64,000 nt of DNA from Erythrobacter longus (GTDB lineage: Bacteria > Pseudomonadota > Alphaproteobacteria > Sphingomonadales > Sphingomonadaceae): the NCBI RefSeq assembly GCF_000715015.1, contig NZ_JMIW01000007.1, positions 62,001-126,000 of the forward strand, in the 5' to 3' direction. Each line of letters begins with the position of its first letter. The stretch's first letter is position 1. The notes under the pieces are model-generated. The model was not told the origin of the DNA and did no database searches. It saw nothing but the letters and a program-made list of their open reading frames with translations. Position numbers and translations under genes: made by a program. Of the stretch, positions 18,697 to 26,610 are shown one piece after another.

Positions 18697-19866
18697 TTAT
18701 CCACCTGCCCCAATCAATTCGCGCCCGATCAGCATCCGGCGGATCTCATTGGTCCCAGCGCCAATATCGAGCAGCTTCGCATCGCGCATATAGCGCTCCA
18801 CCGGCCAGTCGGTGGTGTAGCCTGCGCCGCCCAAGGCTTGCACGCTTTCGGCTGCCACTTTGAACGAGTTCTCGCTCGCATAAAGGATTGCGCCAGCCGC
18901 ATCGAAACGGGTGGTCTGGTTGGCGTCGCACGCTTTGGCGACTGCATAGACATAGGCGCGCGCGGTTTGCAGGGCGACGTACATATCGGCGATTTTGCCC
19001 TGCATCAGCTGGAAGGAACCGATGGGTTTGCCGAATTGTTTGCGCTCACGAACGTACGGGATGACCGTGTCGAGGCAGGCCTGCATGATGCCGATGGAAA
19101 GGCCTGCGAGCACAACGCGCTCATAATCCAGCCCGCTCATCAAAACGCCCACGCCGCCGTTCAAAGGCCCCATGATGTTTTCCTCAGGAACTTCGCAATT
19201 GTCGAAGACCAGCTCTGCGGTGGGGCTCCCACGCATGCCGACTTTCTCGATCTTCTGGCCGATGGAGAAACCGGGCATGCCTTTCTCGATCAAAAACGCC
19301 GTGATCCCGCGTGATCCCGCCGCGCCGTCCGTTTTGGCATAGACCACCAAAGTGTCGGCCTCACTCGCATTGGTGATCCAGAACTTGGTGCCGTTCAGCA
19401 CATAGCCGCCCTGCACAGCTTCAGCCTTCAATTTCATCGAAACCACGTCTGAGCCAGCGCCCGCCTCGCTCATAGCAAGCGAGCCCACGTGCTCCCCGCT
19501 GATCAGTTTGGGCAGATACTTCGCCTTTTGCTCAGGGTTTGCCCAGCGGCGGATTTGGTTGATGCAAAGGTTCGAGTGCGCGCCGTAGGATAGCGAGAGC
19601 GAAGCGCTTGCCCGCGCGACTTCTTCAACCGCGATCACGTGTTCGATATAACCAAGGCCAAGCCCGCCGTCTTCCTCGTCCACCGTGATGCCGTGAAGGC
19701 CAAGATCGCCCATAGCCTTCCAAACTTCATCGCGCGGAAAATAGTCTTCGCGGTCGATTTTGTCGCCTAGCGGCATGAGCTGTTCGTCAACAAAACGCCC
19801 GACGCTTTCGCGGATCATCTCGGCGCTTTCGCCCAGTTGGAAATCGAAATCAGGGGTAGCTCGCAT
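18697..19866 (-). CDS. ivd: Isovaleryl-CoA dehydrogenase
   Basis: A 389-residue FAD-dependent acyl-CoA dehydrogenase that oxidises isovaleryl-CoA to 3-methylcrotonyl-CoA in leucine catabolism. Evidence: a family signature SLAMSEAGAGSDV (129-141), FAD/substrate region LNGTKFWITNASEADTLVVY (157-176), and GLDYERVVLAG with Glu249 at the position of the catalytic Glu specific to isovaleryl-CoA dehydrogenases (other acyl-CoA dehydrogenases use a Glu near the C-terminus). Length fits. mccB, the next pathway step, is encoded downstream on the same strand, separated by three small genes. The ATG at 19866 is preceded by GAGAG. The 204 bases to the divergent lipoprotein gene probably hold both promoters. 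Confidence 0.92.
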   Translation of the reverse strand: MRATPDFDFQLGESAEMIRESVGRFVDEQLMPLGDKIDREDYFPRDEVWKAMGDLGLHGITVDEEDGGLGLGYIEHVIAVEEVARASASLSLSYGAHSNLCINQIRRWANPEQKAKYLPKLISGEHVGSLAMSEAGAGSDVVSMKLKAEAVQGGYVLNGTKFWITNASEADTLVVYAKTDGAAGSRGITAFLIEKGMPGFSIGQKIEKVGMRGSPTAELVFDNCEVPEENIMGPLNGGVGVLMSGLDYERVVLAGLSIGIMQACLDTVIPYVRERKQFGKPIGSFQLMQGKIADMYVALQTARAYVYAVAKACDANQTTRFDAAGAILYASENSFKVAAESVQALGGAGYTTDWPVERYMRDAKLLDIGAGTNEIRRMLIGRELIGAGG

Positions 19867-20070
19867 CAGTGCTCTCTTATTAGTAGGCTCACCAGCCGGT
19901 GTTCAAACGGGTGTATTCATATGTTGCGCGCCTTAGCAATCTTATTGGATGACGCCAATCATTAGGGCCAACCACCGCGCGCGTGTGGCCGTACGGGTCA
20001 AAGTCTTCTAGGGTCAGAACCTAGCACAGCGCTTGGCCTCAAGCGATTTGCGCATTACGTTGCGACCATC

Positions 20071-20568
20071 ATGGCACAACGCATCAAACCTGTTCGCTTT
20101 CTTACTCCTCTTGCGATCCTTGCATTGGCGGGGTGTGCTCCGGACGATGCAGGATCAGAGGGTTCAAGCGAGGCCGAGGCATCAGAAACGCCCAGCGAAG
20201 CGGGAGCGGGCGAAGAGACGGGCGACACGGCCATAGCGTCCCGGCCCATGTTGGTGGCCAACACCGGTTGGCTTAGCGTTGGCGCGGACGGGTCGGTGCA
20301 AACGACTTTCCTTGATGCAGACGGGCGATATCGCGATTTTCGCAACGGCGTGGCGGCTGATACTGGCAGCTGGGAACGTCGTCCGGATGGCGCGTTTTGT
20401 ATGCAGCCTGATGCAGGAAAGAGTGCTTGCTGGAGCGCTGATCGGCCTGCCAAAGACGGCTCTATTATGGTGAGCAGCGATGATGCGAAACGCGTGGAGC
20501 TCAAACCTATCACGTACTCTCCGCCAGCTGATGATGGGGCCGATGGTGGGGCACAAGAAAGCAATTGA
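20071..20568 (+). CDS. Hypothetical lipoprotein
   Basis: A 165-residue protein with a signal of RFLTPLAILALAGC type; LAGC is a clear lipobox with Cys22. A Ser/Glu/Ala-rich acidic linker follows (about residues 27-55), then a compact domain: NTGWLSVGADGSVQTTFLDA, GSWERRPDGAFCMQPDAGKS and a second Cys close by that may form a disulfide. I do not recognise a named family. It is divergent from ivd and stands alone before the ABC transporter genes, which are about 110 bases downstream. Confidence 0.65.
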   Translation: MAQRIKPVRFLTPLAILALAGCAPDDAGSEGSSEAEASETPSEAGAGEETGDTAIASRPMLVANTGWLSVGADGSVQTTFLDADGRYRDFRNGVAADTGSWERRPDGAFCMQPDAGKSACWSADRPAKDGSIMVSSDDAKRVELKPITYSPPADDGADGGAQESN

Positions 20569-20680
20569 GCTCAAACAGGGTTAGGGTCGCGGCATCGCTA
20601 TAACAATATCAGATTTCAGCGCGGGTGAGGCGCTGGTCCGCTTTGAAGGGACCGAGCGGCGCTATGGCGATGTTATCGCG

Positions 20681-21403
20681 GTGGGCGGGATCACCTGCGA
20701 AATTGCGAAGGGCAGTTTTGTCGCGCTTGTGGGATCATCGGGATCGGGCAAATCGACCCTTTTGAAGATGGTCAACACGCTAGTCGAGCCGACCGCTGGA
20801 CGCGTGCTGTTTGCTGGCGATGACGTGACCACCGTGCCCCAGGCGAAGCTGCGCAGGCGAGTGGGCTATGTGTTCCAAGGGATCGGATTGTTCCCGCATT
20901 TCACCGTGGGCGAGAACATCGCAATCGGGCCACGCCTTGCAGGAGAGGCACTCGCCGAGAGCCGGATTGAAGAGCTGCTGACACTGGTCGAGCTTGAACC
21001 TGATATGGCCAGCCGGATGCCTGATGAACTGTCGGGCGGACAACGCCAGCGGGTCGGCGTTGCGCGCGCGCTCGCCAATGATCCTGAGCTTCTCATCATG
21101 GATGAGCCCTTCGGCGCGCTCGATCCCATCACCCGCGATGCGCTGGGCAATAAGGTGCGCGAGCTGCACGAGGCGCTGGGCCTCACCACGATTATGGTCA
21201 CCCACGACATGGCAGAAGCGCTGCTTCTCGCCGACCGGGTTCTGGTGATGGATAGCGGCGCTTTGGTCGCTGACGAAGCTCCGCGCGCGCTTTTGAAAGG
21301 GGAAGGCGGCGATATTGCGCAAGGGCTGGTCGCAGTGCCTCGGGAACAGGCCGAACGCCTTAGCGCTATGGAAGATGCGCCCGCGAAGGATGGTCGGGCA
21401 TGA
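20681..21403 (+). CDS. Osmoprotectant-type ABC transporter ATP-binding protein
   Basis: At least 240 residues of an ATPase of the glycine betaine/choline/carnitine (OpuC/YehX) type. Walker A GSSGSGKST is at 18-26, the signature LSGGQRQRVGVARAL at about 118-132, Walker B LLIMDEPFGALD at about 141-152, and the switch His in VTHDMAEAL. CBS domains found in some relatives are absent. The annotated GTG at 20681 cuts off the first conserved strand: the frame is open upstream to 20585 and codes LVRFEGTERRYGDVIAV, which is normal ABC sequence. No ATG, GTG or TTG exists there, so a rare start (CTG at 20633 or ATA at 20600) or an altered start codon must be considered. It overlaps the next gene by four bases. 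Confidence 0.85.
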   Translation: MGGITCEIAKGSFVALVGSSGSGKSTLLKMVNTLVEPTAGRVLFAGDDVTTVPQAKLRRRVGYVFQGIGLFPHFTVGENIAIGPRLAGEALAESRIEELLTLVELEPDMASRMPDELSGGQRQRVGVARALANDPELLIMDEPFGALDPITRDALGNKVRELHEALGLTTIMVTHDMAEALLLADRVLVMDSGALVADEAPRALLKGEGGDIAQGLVAVPREQAERLSAMEDAPAKDGRA

Positions 21404-22938
21404 ACGAGATCGTCGAAATCCTCTTTGGCCTTGGCGATAAATTTGCGAGCCATATTGTGCTTGCTGCAAGCGCCATTGGGCTTGGCATTCTGGTCGCATT
21501 GCCCTTGGCGATTTGGGCGAGCCGTTCGCCAACCGTATCGCGTTTTGCCCTCGGCTTCGCAAGCCTGGTGCAAACCATTCCAGCCTTGGCGCTGCTGGCG
21601 CTGTTCTTTCCCATTTTGCTCAGCCTTCGCGCCGTATTTGGCGAGGATTTGCCAACGCTTGGCTTCCTTCCCGCTCTGCTCGCGCTTGCGCTTTACGCGC
21701 TGCTCCCAATCCTTCGGAACGCTGTCACGGCGCAGGCCAATCTCGACCCGCAAGTGCTCGAGGCCGCCGATGGGGTTGGCATGACAAGCCTGCAAAAACT
21801 GCGCCTTGTCGAAGCGCCTCTGTCTGCGCCCTTTGTCATGGCGGGCATTCGCACAGCAAGCGTTTGGACCATCGGCGCTGCCACCCTTGCCACCACTATC
21901 GGGCAACCCAGCCTTGGCGATCCGATCTTTGCCGGGCTTCAAACCCAGAACTGGGCGCTCGTGGTCGCGGGATGTATCGCGAGCGCTGGGCTTGCCCTCG
22001 TGGTCGATGGGCTGCTCGGAATGATCGAGAACGGCATTGCAAACAGGCGCAAATGGCAATGGGGTGCAGGGTTTGTCGCGGTCGCGCTTGGCCTTGGCGC
22101 GGCGCTGTTTGCGCAAGGCGGGGGCGAGGATGACGACACCATCGTCATCGCGTCCAAACAGTTCTCAGAGCAGTATATTCTGGCCCAATTGATCGGTGCG
22201 CAGCTTGAAAAGGCAGGCTACTCGGTTGCTTACCGCGATGGCCTTGGATCAGCCGTCGTCCACAGCGCAGTTGCCTCTTCCAACATCGACATCTCGGTCG
22301 ATTACACCGGAACGATCTGGACCAATGAACTGGAGCGCACCGACAATCCGGGCCGCGAGGCGATGTATGAAACTATCGTCGAATGGGAGCGCGAAAACAC
22401 GGGCGTGCGCGTGCTTGGGCGGCTGGGATTTGAAAACGCCTATGCCTTTGCGATGCGCAGCGATCGTTCGGCGGAACTCGGCATCACCAGTCTTGAGGAT
22501 TTGGTCGCGGTCGCCCCGCAGCTAACCCTTGGTGGGGACCCCGAATTCTTCGAGCGGCCCGAATGGATTGCAGTGCGCGAGGCCTATGGTTTGCGCGTCG
22601 GGAAAACCCGTAATTTCTCGCCCACCTTCATGTATAATGCGCTTCGATCTGGCGAAGCCGATGCGATCAGCGCCTATACATCGGACGGACGGATTGCAGC
22701 GGACAAGCTTGTGGTGCTCGAAGACCCGCGTGAAGCTCTGCCAAGCTATGACGCCATGCTGATGATGAGCCCGCGCATTGCCGGGGACGAGGATATTGCC
22801 GCCGCGCTAAAGCCCCTGATCGGAGCCATCTCTGTAGCAGCCATGCGCGAGGCGAATTACGCTGTCGACCGCGAGGGCGAAGGCAAGCTTACCCCCAAAG
22901 AGGCAGCGCAAGAGCTGGCGCGAAAGATTGGGCTTTAA
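21400..22938 (+). CDS. Fused osmoprotectant ABC permease and substrate-binding protein
   Basis: A 512-residue fusion. Residues 1 to about 205 form the permease (five or six membrane segments; the cytoplasmic ATPase-contact loop EAADGVGMTSLQKLRLVEAP). A further membrane segment at about 217-236 then leads to a periplasmic solute-binding domain of the QAT/OpuAC class from about 245 onward, starting IVIASKQFSEQYILAQLIGA. The fusion tethers the binding protein to the channel, as known for some OpuC/OpuA systems. With the upstream ATPase (ATGA overlap) it makes a complete importer, probably for glycine betaine or other quaternary amines; the ligand is inferred only from family. It overlaps the convergent DUF2147 gene by four bases. 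Confidence 0.88.
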   Translation: MNEIVEILFGLGDKFASHIVLAASAIGLGILVALPLAIWASRSPTVSRFALGFASLVQTIPALALLALFFPILLSLRAVFGEDLPTLGFLPALLALALYALLPILRNAVTAQANLDPQVLEAADGVGMTSLQKLRLVEAPLSAPFVMAGIRTASVWTIGAATLATTIGQPSLGDPIFAGLQTQNWALVVAGCIASAGLALVVDGLLGMIENGIANRRKWQWGAGFVAVALGLGAALFAQGGGEDDDTIVIASKQFSEQYILAQLIGAQLEKAGYSVAYRDGLGSAVVHSAVASSNIDISVDYTGTIWTNELERTDNPGREAMYETIVEWERENTGVRVLGRLGFENAYAFAMRSDRSAELGITSLEDLVAVAPQLTLGGDPEFFERPEWIAVREAYGLRVGKTRNFSPTFMYNALRSGEADAISAYTSDGRIAADKLVVLEDPREALPSYDAMLMMSPRIAGDEDIAAALKPLIGAISVAAMREANYAVDREGEGKLTPKEAAQELARKIGL

Positions 22939-23366
22939 CGCGCGCGGCGCCAAGTCTGCGTTTGGCAAAACGGTCCGATACAGCCGCTCACCTCAATAGT
23001 GTTCGCGCCCTTTCGCTGGATCACAGAGCGATAGCTTTTGCCATTGTTGGGATCGTAAATGCGCCCGCGCCATTTGCTGCCATCTTCGCGAAACTGGGTC
23101 AGGATCGGCAGGCCCAGAAGCTTGCGTTGGCGCAGATTGGCGTCTGGATTATTGATGTCGCGCTGGTCCGCGCCATCAGGCGGCGTCACCAAAAAACGCG
23201 CGATCCGGCCGCAGGTCACATTGCCACATTGCTTGATCTCTACCACCGCATCGCGGTCCTGCGTGACCCAGCGCCCAGCGATGGAATCGGCTGCCAGAGC
23301 CTGCGCCGGGAAAGCCAGAAAGGCAGCCGCAAGCATCCCAAGTGACAAAAACAAGCGGTGGATCAT
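22935..23366 (-). CDS. Exported DUF2147 protein
   Basis: A 143-residue protein with a signal peptide (hydrophobic 5-23, cleavage likely after ALAAD). DUF2147 features: IAGRWVTQDRDAVVEIKQCG, then a GLPILTQFREDGSKWRGRIY core and YDPNNGKSY. Four cysteines could form two disulfides in the periplasm. Function is unknown; members are small beta-barrel-like secreted proteins. CAGGAG lies about seven bases before the ATG. Its stop overlaps that of the convergent permease fusion. Confidence 0.85.
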   Translation of the reverse strand: MIHRLFLSLGMLAAAFLAFPAQALAADSIAGRWVTQDRDAVVEIKQCGNVTCGRIARFLVTPPDGADQRDINNPDANLRQRKLLGLPILTQFREDGSKWRGRIYDPNNGKSYRSVIQRKGANTIEVSGCIGPFCQTQTWRRAR

Positions 23367-23420
23367 GGACGTCTCCTGAGTTCATTTGCAGGTTCGCGCG
23401 AAGGGGGGCAAAAGTTACAG

Positions 23421-25532
23421 TCAGTCAAACCCAACGCCATCGGGCCACCTTCGCCCGCAAATGCCAAGAACCTTGAACAACAGCCCCATCTGGCCATCAC
23501 CAACCAAGCGGTCATATTGCCGTTTTATCTTGTCCGCCTCGCCCGGGTTTTGCCGCTGGAGCGCTTCCATGCGCACATCAATGCCCATCTGGCGCAGCCA
23601 TTCGCCCTGCATTTGGACGCCCATCACATCGGCGCCATTTGCACCGGCGACATCTTTGAGCATCTCAAAGTCGACGTGGGCGGTAAGGTCGGCTTGGCCA
23701 GGGAAATCGAACACATCGACCTTTTCATGGGATTTCAAAGCCTGCAGTGTTGAACCCGAACGCGCCTCAAACGGGCCATAATCGATGACAAGCGCAGCCC
23801 CGCCCTGATTTTTGAGACGCGAGGCAATCTCCGCCATCAATGTCGAGGCCGCAGCGCTGGTTTCGATCATCGTGCCCTGGCTTGCGCTTTTCCAACCTTT
23901 GGGCACGATCGCATCCATCGGCTTGTCGCCTGCGACAAATATGAAGTCGTCACCCTCAAGCCCCACCATGCGTTCGTGCCAGCCATCGGCAGAACGGATG
24001 AGCTGATGGATCGGCAGCGCATCGAAGAATTCATTTGCCACAATCAAAAGCGGCGCGTCATCGGGCAGGGTTGAGAGGTCATCGTGATGGATGACATCGG
24101 GAAATGCCTCGCGCTGAATTTTACGAAGCGCTGGTGAGGTCTCAACAAAATGCAGCTTGGGTGCAAAATCATAACGGGCAGCGGTGCGTAGCGCGTCTTG
24201 ACTCAAAGTTCCGCGCCCTGGCCCAAGCTCAACAAAATGGATGTGTTTGCGCCCACCCATTTTCACCCAAAGATCGGCAAACCACAGGCCAATAAGCTCG
24301 CCGAACATCTGGCTCACCTCGGGCGCTGTTATAAAATCGCCTTCCTCGCCCAAGGGATCGCGGCTGGTGTAATAGCGCGCGTTGCTCTCTGCCATGTAAT
24401 GCGCAAGGCTGATGGGCCCTGTCTCGCGGATCAGGCGGCGGAAGGTCTGGCCAAGGTTCTTTGCTTTTTCGGCGGCCTCTTCGAGCGCTTTGGCTTCGGC
24501 TTTTTTGCGCGCTTTCTCTTTGGCCTTTTCCTCAGCCTTTTGCGCTGCGAGCGCTTTTTTCCTCGCCTCAGCTTCCGCCTTCTGGCGAGCCTGTTCTGCC
24601 TTTTCGGCTTCCTCTTTGGCTTTCTTCTCAGCCGCTATCCGCGCCTTTTCTTCGGCCTCACGCTTCTTCTTTGCTTCTGCTTCTGCTTTGGCTTTGGCCG
24701 CTGCTGTCGCCTCTGCCTCAGCCTTGGCCTTTTTCTCAGCCTCCAGCTTTGCTTTCTTTTCTGCTTCAGCTTTGGCTTTCGCCTCTGCTTCGGCCTTTAC
24801 CTTGGCCTCGGCTGCTGCTTTGGCTTTGGCCTCTGCTACAGCTTTGGCCTCTGCTGGCGCCTTAGCCTCGGCTTCCTTGCGCGCTTTGGCTTCTGCCTCA
24901 GCTTTCGCACGCGCTTCGGCTTCTGCTGCTGCCTTACGAGCAGCTTCCTCCTGCGCTTTTCTTTCCGCTTCGGCGAGCGCCTTGTCCTCGGCCTCTTGCT
25001 TGGCCCTAGCCTCTGCCAGCGCGCGAGCTTTCGCCTCCGCCTCAGCCTTGGCCTGGGCCGCCGCCTGCGCCTCTTGCTTGGCTATCCGCTCCGCTTCGGA
25101 ACGCGCTTTTTCTTCTGCCTTCTGCTTGGCTTTGGCCTCAGCCTCTTTGCGGCGCTTCTCTTGCTCTTCTTCGCGCTGCTTTTTGTCTTCGAGCGCTCTC
25201 GCCGCAAGCGCCGTCTCTTCGGCGATGCGCGCTTCTTCTTCCTCTTTCAGAAGCTTAGCGAGGGTCGCTGCTTCCGCATCAGCAGGGGGCCTGCCTTTGC
25301 GAGGCGGGTTTTTCTTGGCGGGCTGCTGCGTAGGGGGCGTATCAACCGGTACCTTGGTGACGGTGCCGTCCGGCTCGATCAGTTGCAACGGAGCGCAACG
25401 CTGTGTGCGCAGCGTGATAACGCCAAGGCCGGTTTTTACGCCGCTTGCGGCGCTCCGGTCCCCACCGGTTTGCGGGTCATCGCGTAGATCACGACAATCA
25501 ATCCAGTCACTATGAGCGGTATGCTTAGCCAT
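23421..25532 (-). CDS. MidA-type SAM methyltransferase fused to a long Ala/Glu/Lys helix
   Basis: The C-terminal part (residues 359-703, nt 24458-23421) is a complete MidA/NDUFAF7 (DUF185) methyltransferase: it begins FRRLIRETGPISLAHYMAE, has GDFITAPEVSQMFGELIG, the SAM motif VELGPGRGTLSQD, and NEFFDALP. In eukaryotes this enzyme methylates an arginine of a complex I subunit; bacterial targets are uncertain. Residues 84-358 are about 275 residues almost entirely of Ala, Glu and Lys with some Arg and Gln (AEAKAKAEAE-like repeats), predicted as one long charged helix or coiled coil, similar to the middle domain of TolA. The first 32 residues (25532-25437) are a shadow of lgt, so the real start is unclear; TTG at 25388 is one option. 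It is encoded directly after lgt. Confidence 0.8.
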   Translation of the reverse strand: MAKHTAHSDWIDCRDLRDDPQTGGDRSAASGVKTGLGVITLRTQRCAPLQLIEPDGTVTKVPVDTPPTQQPAKKNPPRKGRPPADAEAATLAKLLKEEEEARIAEETALAARALEDKKQREEEQEKRRKEAEAKAKQKAEEKARSEAERIAKQEAQAAAQAKAEAEAKARALAEARAKQEAEDKALAEAERKAQEEAARKAAAEAEARAKAEAEAKARKEAEAKAPAEAKAVAEAKAKAAAEAKVKAEAEAKAKAEAEKKAKLEAEKKAKAEAEATAAAKAKAEAEAKKKREAEEKARIAAEKKAKEEAEKAEQARQKAEAEARKKALAAQKAEEKAKEKARKKAEAKALEEAAEKAKNLGQTFRRLIRETGPISLAHYMAESNARYYTSRDPLGEEGDFITAPEVSQMFGELIGLWFADLWVKMGGRKHIHFVELGPGRGTLSQDALRTAARYDFAPKLHFVETSPALRKIQREAFPDVIHHDDLSTLPDDAPLLIVANEFFDALPIHQLIRSADGWHERMVGLEGDDFIFVAGDKPMDAIVPKGWKSASQGTMIETSAAASTLMAEIASRLKNQGGAALVIDYGPFEARSGSTLQALKSHEKVDVFDFPGQADLTAHVDFEMLKDVAGANGADVMGVQMQGEWLRQMGIDVRMEALQRQNPGEADKIKRQYDRLVGDGQMGLLFKVLGICGRRWPDGVGFD
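24459..25283. repeat. Low-complexity GCC/GAA/AAG-type repeat tract inside the MidA gene
   Basis: About 825 bases made of imperfect 6-, 9- and 12-base units coding Ala, Glu and Lys on the minus strand. The tract stays open in three other frames, including long plus-strand frames coding Leu/Phe/Cys- or Ala/Ser-rich sequence, which I regard as shadows. Units are diverged rather than identical, so the tract is not a fresh slippage product. Confidence 0.7.
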
Positions 25533-26371
25533 TGGCCCATAGATAGACCAGTTTGCACCACCAAGTCAGCCAATTGTTCATCAGGTTCGCGGAAAAATTC
25601 GTTGAAGAAGCGCGCACAGCCCATGCCAAAGGTGAAAACACCCACCAAAAGGCCGGGGCGAAAACGCGCGCGGGTTTTCCAGAACAAGAGCATCAGGACG
25701 ACAAGCAATAAAAGCCCTTCGAGCCCGGCTTGATAAAGCTGGCTGGGATGGCGCGCGATTTCGCCTGCGCGTGCGTCCGGGAACACCATCGCCCAAGGCA
25801 CATCGCTGGCCCTGCCCCACAATTCACCATTGTTGAAATTGGCAAGACGGCCAAGCAGCATACCCATCGGAATGCTGACAACGACGTAGTCAAAGACGCG
25901 CAGGAAGTTCAGTTTATCGCGCCATGTCACCCACGCAATCGCGGCTAGCACACCAAGGACGCCGCCGTGAAAGCTCATTCCCCCGTCCCACATGCGCAAA
26001 AGCTTCCAGCTGATCATCCCCTCGCCCGAAAAATCGGTGAAGGCGCTTGGGATGCCGGTGCTGCCGCCTGTATAGAAGGCGGCATAGCCGAGCCGCCCAC
26101 CAAGGATCACACCAAGCGTGCAATAGAAAAACAGGTCGTCGGCATGACGCTGCGCCATAGGGGCGCCGGGTGTCTTGATCGCCTTTGACGTGTGCCAATA
26201 GGCAAAGATCACGCCGATCAGATAAGCGAGCGAATAAAAGCGCAGCTGGAATGTGCCGATCTCAAAAAGATAAGGCCGCATCCCAAGATCGGACCAATAA
26301 ATCGGATCAACCCCGTTGCTGGCCGCAACTAAGTTCAAAACGCCGCCGCTTGCAGCAAGTAGTGACAGCAC
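25436..26371 (-). CDS. lgt: Prolipoprotein diacylglyceryl transferase
   Basis: A 311-residue inner-membrane enzyme that transfers diacylglycerol from phosphatidylglycerol to the lipobox Cys of prolipoproteins, the first step of lipoprotein maturation. Seven or so membrane segments are visible. Conserved motifs: SFHGGVLGVLAA (catalytic His region), GRLANFNNGELWGR (the Lgt signature) and RHPSQLYQAGLEG. The start codon is a GTG at 26371 with AGAGG about eight bases upstream. The MidA-type gene follows on the same strand, as in many sphingomonads. Several lipoproteins in this window (YceI, serine hydrolase, small lipoproteins) would be its substrates. Confidence 0.95.
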   Translation of the reverse strand: MLSLLAASGGVLNLVAASNGVDPIYWSDLGMRPYLFEIGTFQLRFYSLAYLIGVIFAYWHTSKAIKTPGAPMAQRHADDLFFYCTLGVILGGRLGYAAFYTGGSTGIPSAFTDFSGEGMISWKLLRMWDGGMSFHGGVLGVLAAIAWVTWRDKLNFLRVFDYVVVSIPMGMLLGRLANFNNGELWGRASDVPWAMVFPDARAGEIARHPSQLYQAGLEGLLLLVVLMLLFWKTRARFRPGLLVGVFTFGMGCARFFNEFFREPDEQLADLVVQTGLSMGQWLSIPLIVTGLIVVIYAMTRKPVGTGAPQAA

Positions 26372-26610
26372 GAAAGGAACCTCTTACAGATATGCGCGTG
26401 CCTTGACGGCACCCGGTGTTTACCAGCTAATGGATTTTTCTGGCTTTTGGCACAGCAAGCCCTTTACGAAAAGGGGCTTGAACAAAAGCTTTGGCAGAAG
26501 ATTATGGCACTTTAGCCATTTGGCCTATTGCTCGGCTTGCCCGAGGTTGACAGATAGGCGGGATCGAAATGCGCTCGGATTAACAGAGCGAAGTGAGGAG
26601 AGAGAACCGC

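Noticed and set aside
22100..22938. Idea that the permease and binding-protein halves are two genes with a missed stop
   Set aside because: The frame is continuous across a plausible membrane linker, and such fusions are known for this transporter class.
24198..25515. Long plus-strand open frames of about 367 and 429 codons rich in Leu/Phe/Cys or Ala/Ser
   Set aside because: They are antisense to the Ala/Glu/Lys repeat of the MidA gene; the repetitive codons keep other frames open. No ribosome sites or domains.
26456..26480. Hairpin CAAGCCCTTT / AAAAGGGGCTTG upstream of the acyl-CoA ligase
   Set aside because: It has a bulge and no T-run, and it lies upstream of a gene start rather than after a stop; too weak to call a terminator.
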